In this document: piece after piece, positions 9,285 to 17,676 of the stretch
Position numbering within the stretch: the stretch's first letter is position 1
Layout of the letters: the number at the start of each line of letters is the position of its first letter
Origin: Allorhizobium ampelinum S4
GTDB taxonomy: Bacteria > Pseudomonadota > Alphaproteobacteria > Rhizobiales > Rhizobiaceae
Direction: 5' to 3'
Assembly: GCF_000016285.1 (NCBI RefSeq)
Contig: NC_011988.1
Coordinates: 1,109,501-1,173,500 of the forward strand
DNA: 64,000 bases
Notes under the pieces: generated by a model
Database searches by the model: none
The model's input: the letters and a program-made list of their open reading frames with translations, nothing else
What the model was told of the DNA's origin: nothing
Translations under genes and position numbers: made by a program

Positions 9285-10292
9285 TTAAATGTGGGCGCGT
9301 GTCTTGCGCCTTGCCCAGACAACCGTGGCGACACCGCATAGCAGGAGCAGGCCACGCACGATCTGGCGTTGCGCATCCGTCCAGCCGAGTAGGGCGGCAC
9401 CGCTTAAAAGCGTGGCCAGTAGGAGAACGGCGGTGACGGTGCCGATGACATTGGGTTTGCCGTATTTCAGCGCCATGCCCCCCAGCAGAACCGAGGTCAG
9501 GCCGTCAATGAAATAGGAACTGCCGATATAGGGCTGACCGGACGAGAGATCGGCTGTCAGCAGGATACCCGCCAGAGCCGACACAAGGCCAGACAGCACA
9601 TAGAGCATCAGCAATAACCGGTTGACTGGCACGCCCGTTTCGATCACGGCGGCGCGGTTCTGTTCCATGGCGTAGAGATAATGGCCAAAGGTCAGCCTTT
9701 CCTGGATAAACCAGGCACCGGCATAGAGAAGCGCGACGATCACCGTCAGCAGCGGGATGATGCCGAAATTGACATGCAAGAGAGAGCCGACGAAGCCCGT
9801 GGAGGAGAGGGAAATTGATGTGCCAAGCCCGATGGCGGCGGCAATCGATCCGGCCAGCCCGCCCGTGGCAATGGTGATGACGAGGGCCGGAAGCTTGAAG
9901 ATCGCGACAAGCAATCCGTTTACGAGACCAAAGACAAGACCAACCAACAGGCCAGCAAGACAGGCCATGGCCCAGCCCTGGCCTGCCGCAACCAGCGCTG
10001 CCACGACCATATTGGCGAGCGCTGCAACGGACATGAAGCTGACATCGATTTCACCTGCCGCAATGATCCAGGTCAGCCCTAGAAACATCAGTGCCGCGAT
10101 GCTGGCCGAGCGCAGCATGTCATTGATGTTACCACCACTGACGAAGCTGGGCCGCAGCCAAGCAAATAGCAGAATGAGCAATACTAAGAGAAGGAACAGT
10201 CCGTAGCGCAGGAAAAATCCCTGAATGTCTAAACGGCCAGGAGTTGCCGCGCTTTGCAGAGTCGTCATGGTGATATCCGTTGCGTTTTTCAT
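9285..10292 (-). CDS. sugar ABC transporter permease, RbsC-like
   Basis: Polytopic inner-membrane protein of 335 residues in the branched-chain/ribose-type permease family, with about 8-10 hydrophobic helices and the conserved EIDVSFMSVAALANM segment (GEIDLSVG-like in RbsC). A GGGAGA site precedes the ATG. It follows a second permease by 3 bp; the two would form a heterodimeric channel. Confidence 0.88.
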   Translation of the reverse strand: MKNATDITMTTLQSAATPGRLDIQGFFLRYGLFLLLVLLILLFAWLRPSFVSGGNINDMLRSASIAALMFLGLTWIIAAGEIDVSFMSVAALANMVVAALVAAGQGWAMACLAGLLVGLVFGLVNGLLVAIFKLPALVITIATGGLAGSIAAAIGLGTSISLSSTGFVGSLLHVNFGIIPLLTVIVALLYAGAWFIQERLTFGHYLYAMEQNRAAVIETGVPVNRLLLMLYVLSGLVSALAGILLTADLSSGQPYIGSSYFIDGLTSVLLGGMALKYGKPNVIGTVTAVLLLATLLSGAALLGWTDAQRQIVRGLLLLCGVATVVWARRKTRAHI

Positions 10293-10295
10293 CCA

Positions 10296-11288
10296 CTATC
10301 TCCCGTCTTTGCTCGCGGCCTTGCGGCCAAAAATGTCGCCAAGCAGTGTGGTGAGCTTCGGATCGAAAATACCAATGGCAAGGATCAGCACGGTGCTGAC
10401 AATGGCGTCACTGTAGTAGTAGGGGATGGCAAGCAGGGTGAAGCCGTTCAGCATGGCCGACATCAAGAGCGCCCCGGCAAGCGTCGCTGGAATGGAGGGG
10501 GAGCCGAACAGGGCAGCCCCCAGGTAAACAGCGGCAAAGGCTGGCATCATCAGCTGGTTGCCCGCCGTGACATTGGCCGCCCCCGATGAGGCAACCAGCA
10601 GCGTGATGGCAAGACAGCTCAGCGCGCCGCAAAGGCCGAAGGCCGTCAATATATAGGTCTTCACCCGGATGCCGGAAAACACTGCTGAACGCCGGTTTTC
10701 GCCCGTGGCATAAAACGCCCTGCCAAAACGGGTACAGTGCAGGATAACGAAAGCCACGATGGCCGTTGCCAGCAGGATGACCACGGGCATGTCGAGCGCC
10801 AGGAATTTCGAATCGTTCAGGTCGAGAATGCCCGACATGAAGAAGTTTTCCGAAATCGATGTGCCGTTGCTGTAGAAATAGGACAGTCCCACAGCCACGC
10901 CGCCGGTGGCGATGGTGGTGACGATGTCGGGCAGGCGCAGATAGGAAATGACCGTGCCGTTGATCAACCCGGCCATCAGCCCGACGCCGATGCCGCCCAG
11001 CACGCTCGCAGACAGGCTGTAGTCATTGGCAAGCAGCCAGCCGAGTGTCATCGCGCCCAACGAGGCAACGCCTGGAAAGGAGAGGTCGAAATGGCGAACG
11101 ACGATGACGAAGGTCAGTCCGATGGCCGTCAAGCCGTTGACCGACATATGGCGCAGCAGGGCATGCAGGTTGTTTTCACTGAGATAGGTGGGCGCAAAAG
11201 ACTGGAAGACCACAGCGATGACGCAGAGCAGGATCAGGAAGGCAGCCAGCCGCAAGGCAAGTGGTGAGGATTTGAACGAGGCAATCAT
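10296..11288 (-). CDS. sugar ABC transporter permease, RbsC-like
   Basis: Second ribose-type permease (330 residues) with multiple hydrophobic helices and the family segment VRHFDLSFPGVASLGAMTLG. Its ATG overlaps the stop of the ATPase gene by 4 bp. The order ATPase-permease-permease with the binding protein upstream gives a complete CUT2-type importer. Confidence 0.88.
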   Translation of the reverse strand: MIASFKSSPLALRLAAFLILLCVIAVVFQSFAPTYLSENNLHALLRHMSVNGLTAIGLTFVIVVRHFDLSFPGVASLGAMTLGWLLANDYSLSASVLGGIGVGLMAGLINGTVISYLRLPDIVTTIATGGVAVGLSYFYSNGTSISENFFMSGILDLNDSKFLALDMPVVILLATAIVAFVILHCTRFGRAFYATGENRRSAVFSGIRVKTYILTAFGLCGALSCLAITLLVASSGAANVTAGNQLMMPAFAAVYLGAALFGSPSIPATLAGALLMSAMLNGFTLLAIPYYYSDAIVSTVLILAIGIFDPKLTTLLGDIFGRKAASKDGR

Positions 11289-12802
11289 GTACGTGCTCCC
11301 ATGATTCCGGCAGACAGAAGCTGGTCGCGGCTGGGGCGTTGGTCGGCGACGGCGACGGGGCGGCCCTTGTAAAGGGCGATCATCCGGTCGGCGACGCCAT
11401 GCACTTCGTCGCAGTCAGATGAAATCACCAGCACGCCCGCATGCTGCGACAATTCCCGCATCAGCGCATAGAGCGTTGCTCTTGCGCCGATATCGACGCC
11501 CACCGTCGGCTCAACAAAGATATAAATGTCAGCATCGCGGTAGAGGCCCTTGGCGATCACGATCTTCTGCTGGTTTCCGCCGGAAAAGGCACTGGCCGGG
11601 CGGTCCAGCGTCAGCGGATGAAGAGCGACGCGCCGGGCCAATTGTTCGGAAACCTTGCGGCTGGAGGAGAATTTCAGGAGCCCGCCTAAAAACGAGGCTT
11701 TCTTCAAATGCGCCAGCGTCATGTTGAAAATCACGTTGCGTGACAGGGTCAGGCCTTCCGTGCGGCGATCACCGGGAACCAGGAAAATACCCTTGCGTAA
11801 GGCGTCATGCGGGTCTTTCAACGTCACCGACTTGCCCTTGATGCGGATCGTGCCTGCGTCTGGCCGGATGACGCCGAACAGCGCCTTTGATAATTCATCG
11901 GCACCGGAGCCGACCAGGCCGAAAATGCCGAGGATCTCGCCGCGCCGCAGGGTGAAGCTTACGCCGGAAAATAGGCCAGGCCGTTCAAGACCTTCGACTT
12001 CCAGAAGTGCTTCCCCTGCGGCGCTCGCGGCCTTGGGAGGAAAGATATTGCCCGGCTTTTCGTCCAGCATCAGTTCGGGAATGGATATGTTGCTGTCGCG
12101 CGCCTCACGGCAGGTGAAGGTGGCAACGCGCTTTCCTGCCCGGAACACCGTGAAGCGGTCGCCGATCTCGAAAACCTCTTCCAACCGGTGGGTGATGTAG
12201 ATAATGGCGATGCCTGCCGCCTTCAGATGCCGCATCAATTGGAACAGGGAGGTCTTTTCGCGCTCGGTCAGCGTCGAGGTTGGCTCATCGAGAATCAGGA
12301 TGCGGATATCCTCGCGTCTGAGCGCATGCAGAATGGCAACAATTTCCCTGTCAACGGCGGGCATTTCGCCGACGCGCTGGTCAAGATCGACGTCGATGGG
12401 AAAGCGTTTCAGCAGCAAAGCCGCTTCGGTCTTCAGAGCTTTGCGATCTATAAGGCGGCCAAGACCCATCCTGTTGGATTCCTGACCGAGAAAAATGTTT
12501 TCCACCCCTGTAAAGTCATCGACCAGTTCCGGATGCTGCTGCACAGAGGCGATGCCGCAGGCAATTGCCGCTGCCGGGCTGCCGAGTTCCACCGTCGCCC
12601 CGGCGATGGCGATTGTACCGGCATCCTTTGAATAGACGCCGGAGAGGATCTTGATCAACGTCGATTTGCCCGCGCCATTGATGCCGAGCAGAGCGTGGAT
12701 TTCGCCCGCGTCCAGCGAGAAATCGACATTGTCCAGCGCTTTGACGACGCCGAACCGTTTTTCGATTCCCTTCATGTCGAGAATGGCTGTCATATCCTGC
12801 AC
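11285..12802 (-). CDS. sugar ABC transporter ATP-binding protein, RbsA-like (two ATPase domains)
   Basis: Duplicated ATPase of 505 residues, typical of RbsA/MglA/XylG. Domain 1 (about 5-240) has Walker A GINGAGKST, Walker B ILILDEPTSTL and H-loop YITHRLEE. Domain 2 (about 265-500) has a degenerate Walker A (GLVGSGADEL) and signature FSGGNQQKIVIAK. In domain 2 the usual Walker-B DEP reads VEP (FVEPTVGVD), so the second site is probably weak. The start is ambiguous: GTG at 12802 or ATG at 12793, both with purine-rich sites. Confidence 0.9.
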   Translation of the reverse strand: MQDMTAILDMKGIEKRFGVVKALDNVDFSLDAGEIHALLGINGAGKSTLIKILSGVYSKDAGTIAIAGATVELGSPAAAIACGIASVQQHPELVDDFTGVENIFLGQESNRMGLGRLIDRKALKTEAALLLKRFPIDVDLDQRVGEMPAVDREIVAILHALRREDIRILILDEPTSTLTEREKTSLFQLMRHLKAAGIAIIYITHRLEEVFEIGDRFTVFRAGKRVATFTCREARDSNISIPELMLDEKPGNIFPPKAASAAGEALLEVEGLERPGLFSGVSFTLRRGEILGIFGLVGSGADELSKALFGVIRPDAGTIRIKGKSVTLKDPHDALRKGIFLVPGDRRTEGLTLSRNVIFNMTLAHLKKASFLGGLLKFSSSRKVSEQLARRVALHPLTLDRPASAFSGGNQQKIVIAKGLYRDADIYIFVEPTVGVDIGARATLYALMRELSQHAGVLVISSDCDEVHGVADRMIALYKGRPVAVADQRPSRDQLLSAGIMGART

Positions 12803-12830
12803 CTACGCCTTTCCGGCTGTATTTCTGTAG

Positions 12831-12855
12831 CCGGCAGGCCTGGTGGGCCTGCCGG
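12831..12855 (-). terminator. intercistronic GC-rich hairpin after the sugar-binding-protein gene
   Basis: A 10-bp perfect stem (CCGGCAGGCC / GGCCTGCCGG, 5-nt loop) lies between the binding-protein stop and the ATPase start, without a T-run. It probably protects the upstream message and lowers expression of the downstream transporter genes. Confidence 0.6.
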
Positions 12856-12864
12856 AGTGACAGA

Positions 12865-13902
12865 TCAAAGCGCGCGCGCCCAGCCAAGTTTGATGGCTTC
12901 ACCCGGCTGGTCGTAATTGTCGGGAATATCCTTGAGGGGCTTCAGACTGTCTTCTGTCACCGCATAGGACGGCGTGATGACGAAGCGCGGTGCCTTGCGG
13001 CCTGCCACGACTTCATGGGCATAAAAGGCGTTCATATAGGCCATTTCGTAGAAGCTCTGCGCCATGGTCATGGCAAAGGGCGAACCGGCCTTGATATATT
13101 CAAACGACTGGCGGCCACCATCGATGCCGGTGATGAACACTTTGCGGCCTGCGGCGCGAATGGCGAGCGTGCCTTCTGAGGCTGCGCCATCCCAGGCGCA
13201 CCAGATGGCGTTTAACTCAGGATTGGCCGTCAGGATATTGTCCACCACCTGCCGGGGCGTCGTCGTGCCGCCCAAGGCAAAGGCGATTTCCGAGACGATC
13301 TTGATATCGGGAAAGCGGACGAAGACCGATTTTGCGCCCAAGGTGCGCTGGTCCCAGGATTCGTTGGAAGGCAGGCTGACGAGCGCGACCTGTCCTTTGC
13401 CGTTCAGCCGTTTGGCAATATATTCCGCCCCGGCTGCCCCGAGGCCGAAATTATTCGACATGGCGGTGGATGTTACCGTGGTGTTGGGCACATAGCTGTC
13501 ACCGCAGAAAATTGGAATGCCGGAGGCAACCGCAGCCTGCACGGCAGGCGAGATCGCGGCGGCATCGGCTGGTGTGATGAAGATGGCCGCTGGTTTTGAC
13601 GCCACGAAGGAGGCGATCTGATCGGCCTGTTTCTTGATGTCGTAATTGGCATCGGCGATAGTCAAGGTTCCGCCAAGGCGCGAGACGGCGTCCTTATAGC
13701 CATTGACGATATGGCGACCCGATTCCCAGACGGTCCAGCCCAGTGAGGCACAGAATTTCAGGTCTTCTGCACCGGCCAGCCGTGGCCTGCTCAGGGCGGC
13801 AGCCACCGTGAGTGCTGCGCCAGCACTCAAGACGCCACGACGGCTCAGTTTCAGATCACCCATAAACCGGCCGCGATCCTTGGTTTCCTCGAATTCAGAC
13901 AT
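12865..13902 (-). CDS. periplasmic sugar-binding protein, RbsB/periplasmic-binding family, Tat-type signal
   Basis: Type I periplasmic binding protein of 345 residues. The N-terminus has a twin-arginine motif (LSRRGVLSAG, about residues 19-28) followed by a hydrophobic stretch and ALSRPRLAGAEDL, so Tat export is predicted, unusual for an RbsB relative. The GGGAGGAGAA site just upstream of 13902 fixes the start and gives a long n-region. It is the first transporter gene of the minus-strand sugar operon. Confidence 0.87.
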   Translation of the reverse strand: MSEFEETKDRGRFMGDLKLSRRGVLSAGAALTVAAALSRPRLAGAEDLKFCASLGWTVWESGRHIVNGYKDAVSRLGGTLTIADANYDIKKQADQIASFVASKPAAIFITPADAAAISPAVQAAVASGIPIFCGDSYVPNTTVTSTAMSNNFGLGAAGAEYIAKRLNGKGQVALVSLPSNESWDQRTLGAKSVFVRFPDIKIVSEIAFALGGTTTPRQVVDNILTANPELNAIWCAWDGAASEGTLAIRAAGRKVFITGIDGGRQSFEYIKAGSPFAMTMAQSFYEMAYMNAFYAHEVVAGRKAPRFVITPSYAVTEDSLKPLKDIPDNYDQPGEAIKLGWARAL

Positions 13903-13944
13903 TATGTTCTCCTCCCACTCGATTGTTGTCGTTTGCCTCGGTTT

Positions 13945-15057
13945 TCAGGCCGATTCCTGGAGCAACGCCAGGTAATCCTCACGGCTGGCGAGCCGGGGAT
14001 TGGTGGCGTGGCAATGGTCTTTCAGGGCTTCTCCGGCGATTTTTTCCATCATCGCGTCCGTCACACCCATGGCTTTCAGGCCGGAGGGCATGCCGATATC
14101 CTGGTTCAGCGCTGCGGTGACCTCATCCGGCGCACCGCCCATGATGTCTGCCATCATCTCCCATTTCTCGCCGATGACCGAGCGGTTGAAGCGCAACACG
14201 GCGGGCATCAGCACGGCATTCAGCGTGCCATGGTGCAGATTAAGCTCGCGGATCGCGCCCAGCGGATGGGTCAGGGCATGGACAGCACCGAGACCTTTCT
14301 GGAACGCCATTGCTCCTTCGAGCGCAGTCATCATCATGTCCCAGCGGGCCTGCCGGTCACCTCCATTGGCAACCACCTTGCGAATGGCCGGAAAGCCCCG
14401 CTTCAATCCGTCGAGCGCAATGGCGTCGGCAGGCGGATTGACGGAGGGTCCCATATAGGTTTCCAGGCAATGGGAAAGAGCATCCATGCCGGTTGCCGCC
14501 GTCAGGAAGGGCGGCAGGCCATAGGTCAGTTCCGGATCGCAGAGCGCAATGGAGGGCAGCATGTGGCCGCTCAATATACCAAGCTTGCGGCCTTCCTTGG
14601 TGATGATGACGGCAGCGCGGCCCACTTCCGAGCCAGTGCCTGAGGTGGTCGGCACAGCTATCATCGGACATATGCGCCCATGGATTTTTGAGGCACCGCC
14701 TTCGACCGCCGTATATTGCGCCAGTGGTGCGGCGTGGCCAGTCAAAAGCCGGAGGGCTTTTGCCAGGTCCAGCGATGACCCGCCGCCGAGCCCGACAATG
14801 CCGTCGCATCCGGCGCTTTTATAGAGGTCATAAGCTTGGGTAACAGCCTCTTCCGTCGGATTGGCTGGAGTGCCGTCAAACACCGCGGGTGTTTCATCAA
14901 ACAGGCCGAGGACTTTCGCAACCAGACCAGTCGAAACCAGTCCTTTGTCGGTTGCAATCAGCGGCTTTTTCACGCCGAGTTCAGCCAGCAACGCAGGCAA
15001 TGTGGAAATTGCGCCCTCGTTGAATTCAATCCGCGTCAAATAATTGATTGTCGCCAT
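13945..15057 (-). CDS. iron-containing alcohol dehydrogenase (group III)
   Basis: Metal-dependent alcohol dehydrogenase of about 370 residues, starting MATINYLTRIEF (AAGCGGA upstream; the open frame extends 5' without family similarity). The nucleotide loop GLGGGSSLDLAK and metal-ligand segment TGMDALSHCLETY, with later histidines in HALTHPLGAIRELNLHHG, are conserved. In a fucose-type pathway it could reduce or oxidise lactaldehyde. Maleylacetate reductase and other alcohol dehydrogenases share the fold, so the substrate is inferred from context. It is the first gene of the minus-strand sugar operon. Confidence 0.82.
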   Translation of the reverse strand: MATINYLTRIEFNEGAISTLPALLAELGVKKPLIATDKGLVSTGLVAKVLGLFDETPAVFDGTPANPTEEAVTQAYDLYKSAGCDGIVGLGGGSSLDLAKALRLLTGHAAPLAQYTAVEGGASKIHGRICPMIAVPTTSGTGSEVGRAAVIITKEGRKLGILSGHMLPSIALCDPELTYGLPPFLTAATGMDALSHCLETYMGPSVNPPADAIALDGLKRGFPAIRKVVANGGDRQARWDMMMTALEGAMAFQKGLGAVHALTHPLGAIRELNLHHGTLNAVLMPAVLRFNRSVIGEKWEMMADIMGGAPDEVTAALNQDIGMPSGLKAMGVTDAMMEKIAGEALKDHCHATNPRLASREDYLALLQESA

Positions 15058-15260
15058 GATCCGCTTGTATCCATTGTTTGTCAGCCGAGGTGAGACACAG
15101 ATCTCCCGTCGCCATTGCATCACGCAACGCGCAAACAGTGTCGGCCAGAATCGTCATTCCCAAATTTTGAAAGCGCCTGCCGGCCTCCTCGCCAGCTCGG
15201 TTTAGTCCTCCTGGCTGCGGGCTGAAAATTTCACTTGCGCCCTCAACCAATATATGAGTT

Positions 15261-15273
15261 ATCTAAGTCAGAT
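15261..15273. promoter_or_regulatory. candidate GntR operator in the divergent sugar-cluster promoter region
   Basis: A short palindrome (ATCT-AAGTC-AGAT) lies in the AT-rich centre of the interval between the minus-strand operon (start 15057) and the gntR gene (start 15348). FadR/FCD-type GntR proteins often bind short palindromes in such divergent intervals. The assignment rests on position and symmetry only. Confidence 0.3.
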
Positions 15274-15347
15274 GATTATTCGCCTGTCAACAGGCTTTCG
15301 AAAACTTCTCTTCTCGTGCTAAAAGCCCTGATAATAACGAGATTGAT

Positions 15348-16037
15348 ATGCGTACGGAAAAAATGAAGACAATTCCAAAGGCTGAACAGATATATTGGTT
15401 GTTGCGGCAAGCCATCGTCCATCTAGAGATGCAACCGGGCGCGATTATCTCCGAAAAGGACCTCTGCGCCGAGTTTGGTGTGTCGCGTACCCCGGTCAGA
15501 GAGGCCTTGCAGCGGCTGGCGGATGAGGGTCTGGTGGACGTATTTCCTCATTCCGGCACCTATGTCAGCCGTATTTCCTTCACCGTCGCGGAAGAGGGGT
15601 TTGTCATTCGCCGTGCGTTGGAAATCGAAAGTGTTAGAAAGGCTGTGGCCAATGTAACAGATCGCGACGTTGCGCAGCTGAAGTCGATCATCACGCAGAT
15701 GCAGGCCATCCTCGATAGCGACCAGTTGGACAAATACCTGGATTGTGACGATGCCTTTCACAGTGCCATTGCCACGATCAGCGGCTATCCGCGTATCTGG
15801 AAGTTCATAACGCTCGCCAAGGTTCATCTCGACCGGATGCGCCAGCTCAGCGCACCTGTGCCGGGCCATCTGGCTGTGGTGACCGAGCAGCACGACACGA
15901 TCGTGCGGGCGCTGGCCAGCCGCAACGCTGATCAGGCCGAGTTGGCCATGCGCATCCACCTCGATTCCTCCTTCGCCGTCATGGCCAAAATGCATGAGGA
16001 CCAGGGCGCACTCTTTGATGGAAAGGAAGGCTCATGA
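15348..16037 (+). CDS. GntR-family transcriptional regulator with FCD ligand-binding domain
   Basis: Regulator of 229 residues. The N-terminal winged helix-turn-helix (about 15-80) has FGVSRTPVREALQRLADEGLV, the hallmark of GntR. The helical FCD domain follows (about 95-215) with Asp/His metal-ligand-type residues (DDAFHSAIA, and later EQHDTIVRAL). It is divergent from the iron-alcohol-dehydrogenase/ABC operon and overlaps the dehydratase gene by 4 bp, so it is the likely local repressor, with a sugar acid as effector (inferred). ATG 15348 or 15363 could start it. Confidence 0.88.
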   Translation: MRTEKMKTIPKAEQIYWLLRQAIVHLEMQPGAIISEKDLCAEFGVSRTPVREALQRLADEGLVDVFPHSGTYVSRISFTVAEEGFVIRRALEIESVRKAVANVTDRDVAQLKSIITQMQAILDSDQLDKYLDCDDAFHSAIATISGYPRIWKFITLAKVHLDRMRQLSAPVPGHLAVVTEQHDTIVRALASRNADQAELAMRIHLDSSFAVMAKMHEDQGALFDGKEGS

Positions 16038-17566
16038 CAGTGACTTCGGTTTCTTCGCCGCTGCTTAGGCTCAATATGCGCGACAATGTTGCCGTTGCCC
16101 GGCTGACGCTGGAGCCGGTGGCGCTGCCCGAACTTGGCGGCGCGCAGCTCTCGACCCGGATCACCCAGGGACACAAGGTTGCCATCACGGCCCTTCAGCC
16201 GGCGCAGGCCATCATCAAATATGGCCAGATCATTGGCTTTGCCACGCAGCCGATTGCGGTTGGTGACCATGTTCACACCCACAATATGGCGATGGGGGAT
16301 GTGGAGCTGGCCCACGAGTTTTGCGTGGACGCGCAGGAGCCTGTTTTTGTGCCAGAGCCTGCGACGTTTATGGGGTATCGGCGAGAGAATGGCGAGGCTG
16401 GCACCCGCAATTACATCGCCATCGTCTCTTCCGTGAACTGTTCCGCCACCGTGGCCAAGGCCGTGGCGCAGCATTATGCACAACCGGGCAGGCTTGACGA
16501 TTTCGCCAATGTCGATGGGGTCATTGCGCTCACCCATGCAGGCGGCTGTGCCATCAATACCGCGACCGAGGGTTATCTCTATCTCACCCGCACGCTGGCC
16601 GGTTATGCCACCCACGCCAATGTCGGCGGCGTGGTGATGATCGGCCTTGGCTGCGAAACCAACCAGATTCCGGCTTTGCTTGCCGCTCATGGCCTCACCG
16701 AGAGCGATAGATTTCACACGCTGACCATTCAGGCGACCGGCGGCACACGCAAATCCATTGAAGCCGCGATTGCAGCCATCAATTCAATGTTGCCTGTCGT
16801 CGATGCCTTGGAGCGCACGCCGCAACCGGTGTCGAAGCTGAAATTGGCGCTCGAATGCGGCGGATCGGATGGGTATTCCGGGATTTCCGCCAATCCGGCG
16901 CTTGGCTATGCTGCCGATCTGCTGGTGCGCCATGGTGGAACCGCTTGCCTCGCCGAGACACCGGAAATCTACGGTGCCGAACATTTGTTGACCCGGCGGG
17001 CCAAAAGCCCTGATGTGGCACAAAAGCTGCTGGAGCGCATCGAATGGTGGCGCGATTATGCGGCGCGGGGCAGGGCGGAGCTGAACAACAATCCATCCCA
17101 TGGCAATAAGGCCGGTGGGCTGACCACAATTCTGGAGAAGTCGCTGGGTGCGGTGGCCAAAGGCGGCACGACCAGGCTCAACGCCGTCTATGAATATGCC
17201 GAGCGCATCGTGGAACCCGGCTTCGTCTTCATGGATACGCCTGGCTATGACCCGATTGCCGTGACCGGCCAGGTGGCGGGCGGCTGCAATGTCATCTGTT
17301 TCACCACTGGGCGTGGTTCGGTTTCCGGCTTCAAGCCGGCGCCATCCCTGAAGCTTGCCACCAACACACCGATGTATGAGCGGATGCAGGAGGACATGGA
17401 CCTCAATTGCGGCACCATCGTCACCGGCGATGAGACGGTGGAGGCGGTCGGGCAACGGATTTTCGAAGCCGTGATCGCCACAGCCTCGGGCGAGCGCACA
17501 GTGAGCGAGATCTACAATTACGGCGACAACGAATTCGTCCCCTGGCAGGTCGGCGCGATCATGTAA
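16034..17566 (+). CDS. UxaA/GarD-family sugar-acid dehydratase (fused SAF and catalytic domains)
   Basis: Protein of 510 residues in the altronate/galactarate dehydratase family. An N-terminal SAF domain (about 10-95, with DHVHTHNM) is fused to the catalytic UxaA domain (about 115-510; conserved GCETNQIP, ALECGGSDGYSGISANPALG, FMDTPGYDPIAVTGQVAGG and CFTTGRGSVSG). These enzymes use iron to dehydrate sugar acids to 2-keto-3-deoxy acids. No enolase-type fuconate dehydratase is seen nearby, so this enzyme may fill that step. Translation is coupled to gntR by an ATGA overlap. Confidence 0.85.
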   Translation: MTVTSVSSPLLRLNMRDNVAVARLTLEPVALPELGGAQLSTRITQGHKVAITALQPAQAIIKYGQIIGFATQPIAVGDHVHTHNMAMGDVELAHEFCVDAQEPVFVPEPATFMGYRRENGEAGTRNYIAIVSSVNCSATVAKAVAQHYAQPGRLDDFANVDGVIALTHAGGCAINTATEGYLYLTRTLAGYATHANVGGVVMIGLGCETNQIPALLAAHGLTESDRFHTLTIQATGGTRKSIEAAIAAINSMLPVVDALERTPQPVSKLKLALECGGSDGYSGISANPALGYAADLLVRHGGTACLAETPEIYGAEHLLTRRAKSPDVAQKLLERIEWWRDYAARGRAELNNNPSHGNKAGGLTTILEKSLGAVAKGGTTRLNAVYEYAERIVEPGFVFMDTPGYDPIAVTGQVAGGCNVICFTTGRGSVSGFKPAPSLKLATNTPMYERMQEDMDLNCGTIVTGDETVEAVGQRIFEAVIATASGERTVSEIYNYGDNEFVPWQVGAIM

Positions 17567-17676
17567 CACCAACGAGCATTTGAGCATCTTCAAGCCTTGG
17601 TAGAAAAGCGCCTTTCGGAGGAGAAAGGTATTCATTCGGACGCAGGTGCAAGCAAGAGCAGGCACGGGAGAGAGAC

